A stretch of DNA of 64,000 nt from Sediminicola sp037203765 (GCF_037203765.1 NZ_JBBCAS010000005.1:124001-188000); one strand, 5' to 3'; positions 43,199 to 53,314 are shown, counted from the first letter of the stretch. Notes: a model not told the origin generated them from the sequence alone. Made by a program: numbers and translations.

Positions 43199-45379
43199 AT
43201 GATGACCAAAAATACCTTCGGAACCTTCGCTGGCGTTTTTACGCCCACAACCCTTACCATCCTTGGGGTCATCATGTACATCCGTCAGCCATGGGTTGTT
43301 GGTAATGCCGGTGTGTTAGGGGCTGTTGCCATTGTTCTGTTGGCAGTGGCCATAACCCTGACCACGGCCCTGAGCCTTTCTTCCATTACCACCAATGTGC
43401 GTATAGGCAGTGGGGGTGCCTTTAGCCTGATCTCCCAATCCTTGGGTCTGGAAATTGGTGGTGCCATAGGGATCCCCTTCTATTTTGCCCAATCCATAGC
43501 AGTGGCCATGTATATTTTTGGTTTTCGGGAAGGCCTGCAGACCCTTGTCCCTGGGGCCAATCCCATCATTCTGGATGTCCTTATTTTTGCCCTGGTCATG
43601 GGCATCGCCTTTATCAGCACAAGTTTTGCTTTTAAGATTCAATATGTCATTCTGGGGATCATTGTGCTCTCCCTCATCTCCATTTATGGTTCCCTGTTCG
43701 TGAACGAACTGAATTTCAATTATGAATGGTTCGGGACCTATCCAGGTTCTATAGAAAATGATTTTGGGGGATCTTCCTTTTGGATTGTATTTGCGGTCTT
43801 TTTCCCTGCCGTAACTGGGGTCATGGCCGGGGCAAATATGTCGGGAGACCTTACCAATCCACGTAAGAGTATACCCTTGGGGACCATTTCCTCGGTGATC
43901 ATCACTACGGTAATATACATAAGTTTGATCTTTGTTGCCGCCATGATCGCCACACCGGAAGAATTGGCAAAAAACTACAACGTTTTTATAGACAAGGCGC
44001 TATTTGGCCCCATAGTCCTTGCCGGACTCTTGGGAGCCACCCTTTCCTCTGCCCTTGGCTCTTTTGTAGGAGCACCAAGGATATTATTGGCCCTGGGCGA
44101 AAAGAATATCCTGCCCAAAAGTCAGAAATTGGCCAAGCTCTCCAAAAAAGGGGAACCGGTAACCGCCATGTTGGTGACCGCTTTTATTGTACTGTTCGGG
44201 ATTTCCCTGCGGAACCTGAATACCATTGCCCCCTTGCTCACCATGTTCTTTATGATCACCTATGCCATGGTGAACGTGGTAGCGCTGGTAGAGCAGACCT
44301 TGGGACTGCCCAGTTATAGGCCCACCTTAAAAATACCCTTGATCATTCCGGCCATTGGGGCCTTTGGTTCCATCGCCATCATGTTTATCCTAAACGTGCT
44401 GGTAGCCTTGTTTTCCTTGATCTTTATCCTGATCTTTTACATGTATTTGGTGCGGATGAACATTAAATCTGCTGCAGGCGATTCCAGAAGTGGCCTTTTC
44501 ACCGCCTTGGCCGAATGGGCCACCAAAAAGACCAACGCCCTAAGACCGCAGCGGGAAGTAAGGTCATGGCGTCCGGACCTGCTGATTCCCATGACGATGA
44601 CCAAGGAGCTCAGGAGTTCCTACAAACTTATCCACTCCATTATCTACCCCAAGGGATCCATTAAAATATTGGCCCTGAGGAACGAAAATGAAACGGAACA
44701 AAGAAATATAGAGAGCTTTCTTAGAAATGCCATTCAGAAATTTAAGGAAAATGAACTGTCGGCCTCGTTTACCGTGATAGACAATACCGATTTCAATACC
44801 ACCATCAATGTGAGCATGCAATCCCTGAACGCCGCATTTTTTAAACCCAACATCGTATTTGTTAGCGTGGACTCCTTGGGAACCAATTTCTCTTATTATG
44901 ACCGACTCCTTTTGGACGCCAAAAAGAACAGTTTTGGAACCATTATCTATATCCCATTTTCCACGGCCAGTTTGGCCATTGAAAAGAGCATCAATCTATG
45001 GATGACCAACATTCCCATTGATTGGAAGGAAACCTTTAGTGTAAGGAACAACAACCTTTCTACCCTGATAGCCCTATTGATCCGCAGGAACTGGAAGGGG
45101 TCCATTGAAGTAAACATTTTGAACAACAACCCCAATATGACCATCACACCCTCCGATATTGAAGATTTGAGGACTATGGTCCGTTTTCCCAAGCATACCA
45201 ATATCTCCATTAGACAAGGAGATCTTTTGGAAAATGTAAAAAAAGAGCGCAATACCGATGTGAACATTTTTAGTATTGAGAATGGAATGGACATAGAGAC
45301 CATGGTAAGCATGGTGAACCAGTCCCGGATCTCCGCCATCTTCTGCGCGGATTCGGAATTTGAAAATGTACTGGTCTAA
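43199..45379 (+). CDS. SLC12-like (amino acid/chloride) cation transporter
   Basis: 726 residues. Twelve or so membrane helices fill about 10-430, with FGTFAGVFTPTTLTILGVIMYIRQPWVVG as opening, IGSGGAFSLISQSLG, and AVTGVMAGANMSGDL. This is the amino acid/polyamine/organocation fold, in its cation-chloride (SLC12) branch. The C-terminal 290 residues are a cytoplasmic domain. The ion carried in bacteria is not established. It is convergent with an ABC permease gene, with 13 bases between stops. Confidence 0.85.
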   Translation: MMTKNTFGTFAGVFTPTTLTILGVIMYIRQPWVVGNAGVLGAVAIVLLAVAITLTTALSLSSITTNVRIGSGGAFSLISQSLGLEIGGAIGIPFYFAQSIAVAMYIFGFREGLQTLVPGANPIILDVLIFALVMGIAFISTSFAFKIQYVILGIIVLSLISIYGSLFVNELNFNYEWFGTYPGSIENDFGGSSFWIVFAVFFPAVTGVMAGANMSGDLTNPRKSIPLGTISSVIITTVIYISLIFVAAMIATPEELAKNYNVFIDKALFGPIVLAGLLGATLSSALGSFVGAPRILLALGEKNILPKSQKLAKLSKKGEPVTAMLVTAFIVLFGISLRNLNTIAPLLTMFFMITYAMVNVVALVEQTLGLPSYRPTLKIPLIIPAIGAFGSIAIMFILNVLVALFSLIFILIFYMYLVRMNIKSAAGDSRSGLFTALAEWATKKTNALRPQREVRSWRPDLLIPMTMTKELRSSYKLIHSIIYPKGSIKILALRNENETEQRNIESFLRNAIQKFKENELSASFTVIDNTDFNTTINVSMQSLNAAFFKPNIVFVSVDSLGTNFSYYDRLLLDAKKNSFGTIIYIPFSTASLAIEKSINLWMTNIPIDWKETFSVRNNNLSTLIALLIRRNWKGSIEVNILNNNPNMTITPSDIEDLRTMVRFPKHTNISIRQGDLLENVKKERNTDVNIFSIENGMDIETMVSMVNQSRISAIFCADSEFENVLV

Positions 45380-45392
45380 CCTATTTATGCCT

Positions 45393-47951
45393 TTACCTAC
45401 CCTCCTTTCGCAATACTTCCAGAGGTGGACTTTGGATAACACTCCGGCTGTTGAGCAACCCTATGACCAAAACCAAAAGGGTAATCCCTGGGAACAGTAC
45501 CAAAAACGGAAACATGGAAGGCACAAAGGATGTTTTGAATACCAACAACGCCAACAATTGACTCCCTATCAACGACAATAGAATCCCAGACAAACCGCCC
45601 AACACTCCTAAATAGGCATATTCCAAGGCCGTAATTTTAAGAATCTGATTGCTTTTGGCCCCGATGGTGCGCAAGAGTACGCTTTCCTTGATCCGCTGGT
45701 ATTTACTGGTACGAACCGCTCCCAATAGCACGATGACCCCAGTAAGGATGCTGAAAAAGGCCATAAAATTGATGATCCATGATATCTTTTCCAAGAGTCG
45801 TTCTATGACCGAGAGTACTTGCCTAAGATCCAAGATGGAAACATTGGGAAACTGTTTCACCAGCTCCTTCTGTAAAAGTGCCGATTGCCTTTCATTGGGT
45901 ACTTTGGTGGTCAGTACCCTGAACTGTGGTGCATCCTCCAAAACTCCTTTAGGGAAGACTATGGAAAAGTTCAATTGCATCCTGCTCCAATCTACTGTAC
46001 GAATACTACCGATAACGGTATTTAACAAAACCCCCTGCACGTTAAAGGTAAGCTTATCCCCTACCTGCACTTTTGCGTCTTCCGCAAAGTTATCGCTCAC
46101 GGAGATGGGAACAAGGTCCCTTGAGGCAACCTCACTGGTCCATTCCCCAGCCTCCAAATCCTCTGAAGCGATCAGGGAATCCCTATAGGTCACCCTAAAT
46201 TCATGGTTCAATACCCATTGGTTGATGGTGGAGGTAGTATCCTTACGGATGTCATTGGCCATGACCCCTTTGATACTCTCCACCCGCATGGTAATAATAG
46301 GGATATCGGCCAAGACGGGCAGATTGCTATTTTCTATGGTCTTTGCCACTGCCGTTTGCTGTCCGGCCTGTACATCCAATAAGATCATATTGGGACTGTC
46401 GGCATTGGATTCTATAGAAGCCTGGTCCAGCAAAATATCCTTAGAAAAATACAAAGTACTGATCAGAAAGGTTCCTACACCTATGGCGAGGACCAACGTC
46501 AATGTCTGATTCTGTGGCCTAAAGAGGTTTAATAAACTTTGCCTGGCGGTAAAGCCCCAAGAGGTTGGAAAGTATTTTTTTATCCCTTTCATAAATATAC
46601 TGGCTACCCCGCCCAAAATGGAGAAGGTCACCAAAATGGCACCTACAAAGGCCAAGGAATAGCGCCAATCCTTTAAGAGCCATAGGGCGAAAAGGAATAC
46701 AAACAAGGAAATACCCAAGGAAACTAAGAGCAAAGCCTTTCTTGGTTTTTTGGCTCCTTCTGCCCCTACCCTTAAGGTCTGCAACGGAGATACATACAAG
46801 GTTCCGATAAGTGGATATAAGGCAAAAAGTAGCGACATCAGTACCCCCAACAATAAGCCCATGGCAATCGCCTGGAAGGAGAATGATATTTGGATTTCTA
46901 TGGGAATCAGACCTTGCAACAACAATGGGAATAATTGCTGAAGTAAAATTCCGGCTACGGTCCCAACAATCCCGCCCAAAAGGCCCATGGCGGCAATTTG
47001 TATCAGGTAGATGGAAAAGGTTTGTTTGCGTGTGGCGCCCAAACATTTAAGAACGGCCACGGCACGCAGTTTTTCCTTGATGTAAATGTTGATGGCACTG
47101 GCAATGCCCACACATCCCAATAAGAGGGATATAAAGGCTACCAGGTTCAGGAACTTTCCAAAATTATCGTACCTACGGCCCAGACGTTCACTGGTAGAGG
47201 TATGGGTATCCAGATCGGCATCTTCCGCATCTAATTGAGGATCCAGAACTTTGTCCAGCTCTTCCATATCCGCCCCTTCCTTGGCGACAAAATAATACTC
47301 ATAATCTACCCTACTCCCCTGTTGTATCAAACCGGTCCCTTCTATAAAACGGTACGGGATCAATATGGGCGGAGCTACAGAGCTAAAGATGGCGGTACTT
47401 CCGGGTACCGATTTTAGGGATCCAGCAATAGGTAAGGTTATATTCCCCACTTTAATACTATCCCCTGGTTTTACTCCCAACTGCAGCATTACCGTGGCAT
47501 CAACCAAGGCAGCTCCCTGTGTTTGGTATTCTTTGGCCGCGCCTACAGGTACGGTCTCCAATTCCCCATAAAAGGGAAACCCTCCTTCTATTCCCCGGAC
47601 CTGCACCAGTTTGGCGGCACCGTTCTTGGGAAAGGCTGCCATGGAGGCAAAATTGATTTCCTTCGCATGGGCACCACCCAATGAATCCATGATGGCGGTT
47701 ACCCGTTCATTGGGCGGCTTCCCACTGTCAATAATATAATCAGCCCCCATTAGGGCTTTTGATTGTAATTGTATGTTATCTTTCAGATTTTCCCCAAAAG
47801 ATTGTATGGAAACAACGGCGGCAATGCCCAAAATGATAGAGGCCATAAATAGGACCAGCTTGCCCCCACTTGCCCGTCCATCGCGCCAAGCCATTTTTAA
47901 GAGCCATGAAAGTCCCGCTTTGGCATACGGTGTTTTCGAGTTTTCCATCAT
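45393..47951 (-). CDS. ybbP: YbbP-like FtsX-type ABC transporter permease
   Basis: 852 residues with an N-terminal helix, a large periplasmic domain (about 45-260), a membrane block with the FtsX pattern (LLGCVGIASAINIYIKEKLRAVAVLKCLGATRKQ, about 270-430), a second periplasmic domain, and a final membrane block (YLGVLGGLSGILLSLIGSQLL). It pairs with the ATPase gene upstream (the start of this gene overlaps its stop by 4 bases). The ybbA-ybbP pair next to a divergent tesA-like gene matches the order in E. coli. The exporter's substrate is unsettled. Confidence 0.88.
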   Translation of the reverse strand: MMENSKTPYAKAGLSWLLKMAWRDGRASGGKLVLFMASIILGIAAVVSIQSFGENLKDNIQLQSKALMGADYIIDSGKPPNERVTAIMDSLGGAHAKEINFASMAAFPKNGAAKLVQVRGIEGGFPFYGELETVPVGAAKEYQTQGAALVDATVMLQLGVKPGDSIKVGNITLPIAGSLKSVPGSTAIFSSVAPPILIPYRFIEGTGLIQQGSRVDYEYYFVAKEGADMEELDKVLDPQLDAEDADLDTHTSTSERLGRRYDNFGKFLNLVAFISLLLGCVGIASAINIYIKEKLRAVAVLKCLGATRKQTFSIYLIQIAAMGLLGGIVGTVAGILLQQLFPLLLQGLIPIEIQISFSFQAIAMGLLLGVLMSLLFALYPLIGTLYVSPLQTLRVGAEGAKKPRKALLLVSLGISLFVFLFALWLLKDWRYSLAFVGAILVTFSILGGVASIFMKGIKKYFPTSWGFTARQSLLNLFRPQNQTLTLVLAIGVGTFLISTLYFSKDILLDQASIESNADSPNMILLDVQAGQQTAVAKTIENSNLPVLADIPIITMRVESIKGVMANDIRKDTTSTINQWVLNHEFRVTYRDSLIASEDLEAGEWTSEVASRDLVPISVSDNFAEDAKVQVGDKLTFNVQGVLLNTVIGSIRTVDWSRMQLNFSIVFPKGVLEDAPQFRVLTTKVPNERQSALLQKELVKQFPNVSILDLRQVLSVIERLLEKISWIINFMAFFSILTGVIVLLGAVRTSKYQRIKESVLLRTIGAKSNQILKITALEYAYLGVLGGLSGILLSLIGSQLLALLVFKTSFVPSMFPFLVLFPGITLLVLVIGLLNSRSVIQSPPLEVLRKEGR

Positions 47952-48634
47952 CCTGCGACTGTTTGATTTTCGATGATCCTTCCTCCTTTTAAACGCAAGA
48001 TCCTTTGGGTCTTCTGAGCCAATTCCAGGTCATGGGTCACAATAACCAGGGTAGTTCCCAATTCTTTGTTCAGTTCAAAAAGTAGTTGCACCACTTTTTC
48101 CCCAGTTTCGGCATCCAAATTACCCGTAGGCTCATCAGCAAACAAAATGGAAGGATTGTTACAAAAGGCCCGGGCCAGGGCAACCCTTTGTTGCTCCCCA
48201 CCGGAAAGTTGTGAGGGATAATGGTGGATACGATCGGCCAAGCCAACCTTGCCCAAAAGTTCTACCGCCCTTTTGGAAGCGCTCCTGTCCCCCCTTAGCT
48301 CCAAGGGTACAGCCACATTTTCCAATGCCGTTAAGGTAGGCAACAGTTGAAAATCCTGAAAAATAAATCCGACATGCTGGTTTCTCAAGAGGGCACGCTC
48401 GTCTTCATTGAGATTGCCCAAATCGGTTCCACATAGGGCAATGGTGCCAGAATCTGCTTTGTCCAACCCTGCACATAGCCCCAAAAGGGTCGTCTTGCCA
48501 CTTCCCGAAGGCCCTACAATAGAGAAGGTCTCTCCTGTTTCAATATCAAAACTGATATCTTGTAGTACGGTTAATTCTTTGGAACCACTGGAATAGGTTT
48601 TCCCTAGGTTATGTATGTTTAATATCTTTGTCAT
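47948..48634 (-). CDS. ybbA: YbbA-like ABC transporter ATP-binding protein
   Basis: 228 residues. Walker A GPSGSGKTTLL, signature LSGGEQQRVALARAF, Walker B ILFADEPTGNLD and the H-loop VTHDLE are all intact, as in the MacB/LolD family. It partners the FtsX-type permease and overlaps it by 4 bases. It starts close to a divergent TesA-like gene. Confidence 0.93.
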   Translation of the reverse strand: MTKILNIHNLGKTYSSGSKELTVLQDISFDIETGETFSIVGPSGSGKTTLLGLCAGLDKADSGTIALCGTDLGNLNEDERALLRNQHVGFIFQDFQLLPTLTALENVAVPLELRGDRSASKRAVELLGKVGLADRIHHYPSQLSGGEQQRVALARAFCNNPSILFADEPTGNLDAETGEKVVQLLFELNKELGTTLVIVTHDLELAQKTQRILRLKGGRIIENQTVAG

Positions 48635-48701
48635 TTCCCTACTTTTATATCCACTATCCGAAAGGAAGCAAAATAAAGAAATGATTTTGATTAAAATCCA
48701 T

Positions 48702-49400
48702 ATGCCTATGAGAACGCTGTTAACCTTTTGTTATTTTTTTCTATTCATTCTTACTGTTTCCTGCGGCGATAAAGCGGCCAAAAAGGAGTCTCAAGAAGTA
48801 ACTGAAGAAGTAAAGCAAGAGGACAATAAGTCCAATGAAGCTTCTGAAAAGGTGATCCTATTTTTTGGCAATAGCCTAACGGCCGGAATGGGACTGGACC
48901 CCAATGAAGCCTTTCCTGCCGTGATCCAACAACGGTTGGACTCACTTGATATGCCGTATACCGTTGTAAATGCCGGACTCAGTGGAGAGACAACGGCAGC
49001 TGGAAAGAACCGGATCAATTGGGTGCTGAACCAAAAGGTGGATATCTTCGTTCTGGAACTGGGTGCCAATGACGGACTTCGTGGAATTCCATTGGAGGAG
49101 ACGCGCAGTAATCTTCAGACCATCATTGATAAAGTACTCGCAAAAAATCCAGAGACGAAAATAGTTTTGGCCGGGATGCAGATTCCACCAAATATGGGAC
49201 AGGAATATACCACAGGGTTCAGGAAAATATTTCCGGAATTGGCTGACAAGAACAATGCTGCCCTGATCCCATTCTTATTGGAGGGTGTTGCAGGAATTCC
49301 AACATTGAACCAAGCCGATGGGATTCATCCCACCGTGGAGGGACAAAAAATTGTGGCCTACAAAAACGTATGGCCCGTATTGGAACCATTCCTAAACTAG
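48702..49400 (+). CDS. tesA: TesA-like SGNH/GDSL hydrolase lipoprotein
   Basis: 232 residues from the ATG at 48702 (MPMRTLL; the ATG at 48708 is equally possible). Longer readings run into the ybbA start. The lipoprotein signal ends in LTVSC. The SGNH blocks are FFGNSLTAGMGLD (Ser), GLSGETTAAG, LELGANDGLRG (Asn) and DGIHPTVEGQK (Asp-His). TesA in E. coli is a periplasmic thioesterase/lysophospholipase and lies divergent from ybbAP, as here. Confidence 0.9.
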   Translation: MPMRTLLTFCYFFLFILTVSCGDKAAKKESQEVTEEVKQEDNKSNEASEKVILFFGNSLTAGMGLDPNEAFPAVIQQRLDSLDMPYTVVNAGLSGETTAAGKNRINWVLNQKVDIFVLELGANDGLRGIPLEETRSNLQTIIDKVLAKNPETKIVLAGMQIPPNMGQEYTTGFRKIFPELADKNNAALIPFLLEGVAGIPTLNQADGIHPTVEGQKIVAYKNVWPVLEPFLN

Positions 49401-49472
49401 TTTATGTACATTTAACCGGCATAACCAGTACTATGAATAAATTACAAAGTCCATCAATATAAAATAAACATC

Positions 49473-49943
49473 ATGACCGATACCAATAATTTTGCACATG
49501 CTGCCATGCTGATCAGAAAGCCTGTGGAACAGGTTTTTATGGCCTTTACGAATCCTGAGATCACTACCAAATTTTGGTTTACGAAAAGTACAGGGCTTTT
49601 GGAAAAAGGAAGAACTGTGGATTGGACCTGGGAGATGTACAACCATACGGTCCCGGTACATGTTCTGAAAGTGGTTACCAATGAACTGTTGATTGTTGAA
49701 TGGGGCTCAGGTGACAACAAACAGTTGATAGAGTGGGAATTTAAGGCTTTGGACGATTACCGGACTTTTGTTTCCATCACGAACACAGGTTTTAAGGGCA
49801 CCCCGGATGAAATATTGTCGGGCGTCAGGGATTCCACAGGTGGATTTTCTTGGGTCTTGGCCGGATTGAAAGCTTATTTGGAGCATGGGATAGAACTGAA
49901 CCTCGTTGCCGATAGATACCCAAAAGAATTGGGCGAGCATTAA
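49473..49943 (+). CDS. SRPBCC / AHSA1-type protein (third)
   Basis: 156 residues. VEQVFMAFTNPEITTKFWFTKSTG and WTWEMYNHTVPVHVLKV are typical of the family, followed by a C-terminal helix (VLAGLKAYLEHGIELNLVADRYP). It is the third such gene in the window. Its ligand is unknown. It lies 26 bases before the ureohydrolase gene. Confidence 0.85.
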   Translation: MTDTNNFAHAAMLIRKPVEQVFMAFTNPEITTKFWFTKSTGLLEKGRTVDWTWEMYNHTVPVHVLKVVTNELLIVEWGSGDNKQLIEWEFKALDDYRTFVSITNTGFKGTPDEILSGVRDSTGGFSWVLAGLKAYLEHGIELNLVADRYPKELGEH

Positions 49944-49969
49944 AATTATAACTACCATAACCATATAGC

Positions 49970-50746
49970 ATGTCCAATATCATCATCCAAGGCATTCAGT
50001 ACGATGAAAAGTCGTCCTTCCAAAAAGGTCCAGGTCTTGCCCCTAAATTGATCAGGAAAGCCCTTCACTCGGGTTCCATGAATTATTTCGCCGAAGATGG
50101 CACCACCATTGAAACTGACCACATTGTGGATAAGGGAGATTTTGGGATTTCCTCCTATTTTGAAATAGAGGAGATCACCAAAAACCATTTGGACAAACAT
50201 CCCAAAATATTGACCTTGGGTGGCGACCACTCCATAACCTTTCCCCTGATCAAGGCCCTACATGAAAAATATCCGGTGCTGGATATCCTACATATCGATG
50301 CCCATGCCGATCTGTATGACCATTATGAAGGTGATCCCTACTCCCATGCCTGTCCTTTTGCCAGAATCATGGAAAATGGATTTGCAGTCCGATTGGTACA
50401 AGTGGGTATCCGTACCCTGAATACCCATCAGGCCGAGCAGGCAAAAAAGTACGGGGTAGAAATTCACCCTATGAACAACTTGGACCTGTCCAGTATTTCT
50501 AAATTTAAGAATCCGGTGTACATATCATTGGACATGGATGGTTTTGATCCCGCCTTTGCACCCGGGGTATCCCATCATGAACCTGGGGGACTCACCTCCA
50601 GACAGGTCATTGACCTTATCCAGAATCTGGATGCCGAGGTGGTGGGTGCCGACATCGTGGAGTACAATCCTACACGAGATTTTCAGGATATGACCGCCTT
50701 TCTGGCCGCAAAAATGATGAAGGAGATCTTGGCCAAAATGCTTTAG
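49970..50746 (+). CDS. Arginase/agmatinase-family ureohydrolase
   Basis: 258 residues. The manganese-site motifs are intact: LGGDHSITFPL, IDAHADLYDHYE and SLDMDGFDPAFAPGVSHHEPGGL. The N-terminal lid is shorter than in true arginases. The family includes agmatinase, formimidoylglutamase and guanidinobutyrase; the exact substrate cannot be read from the motifs. It lies 36 bases before an ATP-grasp gene, which suggests a joint pathway. Confidence 0.88.
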   Translation: MSNIIIQGIQYDEKSSFQKGPGLAPKLIRKALHSGSMNYFAEDGTTIETDHIVDKGDFGISSYFEIEEITKNHLDKHPKILTLGGDHSITFPLIKALHEKYPVLDILHIDAHADLYDHYEGDPYSHACPFARIMENGFAVRLVQVGIRTLNTHQAEQAKKYGVEIHPMNNLDLSSISKFKNPVYISLDMDGFDPAFAPGVSHHEPGGLTSRQVIDLIQNLDAEVVGADIVEYNPTRDFQDMTAFLAAKMMKEILAKML

Positions 50747-50782
50747 ACAGCACTAAAAACTATCAACCTCTACGATATTTTG

Positions 50783-51589
50783 ATGAAGACCATTTTATAC
50801 GTAACCGATTTCTATTACGAGGCCAAGGGCAGAAAATATTATGAGGAGGACCTGTATATCACCTCCCATCTTAAAGAGCATTTTAACATCCTTATAGGCC
50901 ACCCCCATCAGGTTTTGTCCTATTTGGATATTGCCGATGTGCTCGTATTCAGAAATACCGGTTCCGTACTTGGCTATCAGCAGTATTTTGAAAAGTTCGT
51001 GGCCCAAGCCAAGGAGCAGCAAATCATCACCTTCAATTCCTTAGATGGAAAGGCCGACATCAAGGGGAAACAATATTTATTGGATTTGACAGAAATGCAA
51101 TATCCCGTAATCCCCACCGTAGACAATCTAAAGGACTTAATAAAGCTCGGAGCGCCTGAGAAGTATGTCATAAAACTGAAGAATGGGGCCGACTCCATTG
51201 GAATGGAATTCCTTTCCAAGGAAGAAATATTAAAAATTGATTTAAAAGGAAGGCTGATTCAACCTTATCTCGATTTTGAATACGAGGTTTCTTTCTATTA
51301 CCTCAACCATAAATTCCAGTATGCGCTGTATGCCCCAAACAAGGAAAAACGGTGGGATTTACAGGAATATACGACCACTGACAAGGATTTGGCATTTGCC
51401 GAAAAATTTGTGCAATGGAACGCTATGGAACGGGGTATAGTACGCATCGATGGCTGCAGGCTGAAAGACAATACCCTCCTATTGGTAGAAGTGGAAGACC
51501 TAAATCCGTTCCTCTCCCTAGATGCCCTCAATGAATCCAAAAGAAAGGATTTCCTTGAAAATTTCATTTACGCCCTAGGGCAATTATAG
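50783..51589 (+). CDS. ATP-grasp-like protein, unknown ligase
   Basis: 268 residues from the ATG at 50783 (a TTG just before it is less likely). The C-terminal half shows an ATP-grasp core: YVIKLKNGADSIGMEFLS (ATP-binding Lys and loop), DFEYEVSFYYL, then RIDGCRLKDNTLLLVEVEDLNP with the metal-binding Glu and Asn. The N-terminal part is a RimK-like pre-grasp domain. It could join an amino acid or amine to another acid. Its place next to a ureohydrolase suggests a role in guanidine or polyamine metabolism (inference). Confidence 0.65.
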   Translation: MKTILYVTDFYYEAKGRKYYEEDLYITSHLKEHFNILIGHPHQVLSYLDIADVLVFRNTGSVLGYQQYFEKFVAQAKEQQIITFNSLDGKADIKGKQYLLDLTEMQYPVIPTVDNLKDLIKLGAPEKYVIKLKNGADSIGMEFLSKEEILKIDLKGRLIQPYLDFEYEVSFYYLNHKFQYALYAPNKEKRWDLQEYTTTDKDLAFAEKFVQWNAMERGIVRIDGCRLKDNTLLLVEVEDLNPFLSLDALNESKRKDFLENFIYALGQL

Positions 51590-51678
51590 GCAAGGCTTGG
51601 CCACTACCATCTAACACCAGATTCTAAAAAAAATGGTACCTTAACATAGCACAGCAGTGAATCTTAAGGCAGAACCAT

Positions 51679-52743
51679 ATGGCTAGAATTGTTAAAAAAA
51701 AGAAGGAAGAGATAGGGCTGGCGCCGGATGCCCTATATTTTAGGGGCAAAAAGAAGGCGGAGAAAGTTTTTTTGAGGTTGATTGATTTTGATGCCGACAA
51801 TTTGCAGGAAAGTGCCGTTCAGACGGTCAAGGAGGTATTGGAATATCAGGAAAAACCAACGGTCACCTGGTTCAATGTAGATGGCCTGCACAATATTGCG
51901 GTCATGGAAGAAATTTCCAAGGGCTTCCAGATAGAAAGGCTTATCCTGGCCGATGTCATGGATACGCAAGCCAGGCCCAAGGTACACGAATATGCCAACT
52001 GCATCTACCTGTCCATCAAGATGCTGCAGCAGGATGAAAAGACCCAGGAAATCACCGTAGAAAATTTGAGCCTCATCTTAACGGACAAGGTCCTGATATC
52101 CTTTCAGGAAAAAAAAGGGGATGTCTTTGATCCGGTACGGGAAAGGATCAGGAACAATAAAAAGAGGATCCGTAATTCGGGAGTTGACTATTTGGCCTTT
52201 GCCCTTTTGGATATTGTGGTGGACAACTACATCTACATCATCAGTGTACTGGGGGACAAAATTGAAGGATTGGAAGAAAAGTTACTGCAAGATCCCAACC
52301 AGAGCGTCATTGATGAGATAAACGCTTATAAGCGCGAGCTGAACTTCCTGCGGAAAAACATCAACCCTTCCCGGGAAATGATCTTGGCACTTTCCAAAAT
52401 GGAATCGGAATTCATTGAAGAGACCACCTATGTGCATTACAAGGAATTATTGGCGAATGCCAACCAGGCAGCAGAATCTTCGGACAGTTATCGGGAAATA
52501 TTATCAGATCAGCTAAACATCTACCATACCATGATCAGCAGTAAATTGAACGACATCATGAAGTTCCTGACCGTTTTCTCCGTTATTTTTATACCACTGA
52601 CCTTTATCGCAGGAATCTATGGGACCAATTTTGATGTAGTGCCTGAGCTTCATTACCAATACAGCTATTTTATCATGTGGGGGGTCATGATCATAGTGGC
52701 CATTGGCATGTTGATCTATTTTAGAAAAAGGAAATGGCTTTGA
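51679..52743 (+). CDS. corA: CorA-family magnesium/cobalt transporter
   Basis: 354 residues, the usual CorA length. A cytoplasmic funnel (about 1-290), with a long helix from VVDNYIYIISVLGDKIEGLEE to EILSDQLNIYHTMISSKLNDIMKFLTVF, is followed by two membrane helices. The pore motif reads YGTNFDVVPEL; the classical form is YGMNF, so Met is replaced by Thr. It carries divalent cations. Confidence 0.93.
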   Translation: MARIVKKKKEEIGLAPDALYFRGKKKAEKVFLRLIDFDADNLQESAVQTVKEVLEYQEKPTVTWFNVDGLHNIAVMEEISKGFQIERLILADVMDTQARPKVHEYANCIYLSIKMLQQDEKTQEITVENLSLILTDKVLISFQEKKGDVFDPVRERIRNNKKRIRNSGVDYLAFALLDIVVDNYIYIISVLGDKIEGLEEKLLQDPNQSVIDEINAYKRELNFLRKNINPSREMILALSKMESEFIEETTYVHYKELLANANQAAESSDSYREILSDQLNIYHTMISSKLNDIMKFLTVFSVIFIPLTFIAGIYGTNFDVVPELHYQYSYFIMWGVMIIVAIGMLIYFRKRKWL

Positions 52744-52798
52744 GCAACCGGTAAGAAAATATTGAAAAGAAGCTTCAAAGTCTATTCCCTGTGGATCA

Positions 52799-53248
52799 TT
52801 ATTTAACTGCCACCACTTCTATCTCTATCTTGGCATTGGCGGCCAGACCACTGGCGGCAAAAGTGGTCCGTGCCGGTTTTTTGGTGAAGTATTGGGAATA
52901 CACCTCATTGAAGGCAGCAAAATCATCCATGGTACTGAGGATCACCGTACATTTCACTACCCGATCCAAGTCCATCCCGTGATGCTGCAAAACGGCTGCA
53001 ATGTTCTTGATGGTCTGTTCCGTTTCGGCCTTGATCCCTCCTGAAATCAGTGTTCTAGTGGAATGGTCCATACCAATTTGCCCAGCCAAAAAAAACAGAT
53101 TCCCAACTTCAACGGCATCGCTGAACGGTGCCGATTGCTTTTTCTCTTCATGGGAAGCGTGGAAAATAAGTGGAGATTTCTCTTGGGCTTTAAGAATTGC
53201 TATAGGTACTAAAATCAAAGTGATAAGAAGAACTAGACTATTTTTCAT
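52799..53248 (-). CDS. RidA-family protein with signal peptide
   Basis: 149 residues. The first 21 (MKNSLVLLITLILVPIAILK, then AQ) form a signal peptide, unusual for RidA, which normally works on enamine/imine intermediates in the cytosol. The body has FFLAGQIGMD, TEQTIKNIAAVLQHHGMDLDR, the Arg of PARTTFA and the Glu of KIEIEV, the residues used for imine hydrolysis. The exported form suggests a periplasmic substrate or another function. It stands alone, convergent with corA. Confidence 0.85.
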   Translation of the reverse strand: MKNSLVLLITLILVPIAILKAQEKSPLIFHASHEEKKQSAPFSDAVEVGNLFFLAGQIGMDHSTRTLISGGIKAETEQTIKNIAAVLQHHGMDLDRVVKCTVILSTMDDFAAFNEVYSQYFTKKPARTTFAASGLAANAKIEIEVVAVK

Positions 53249-53314
53249 ATTGCAAAGTAATTAATTGGCTACCTTATTGGTGGGAGCTCCCTTTTATGTT
53301 GTTTAAAATTAGCC

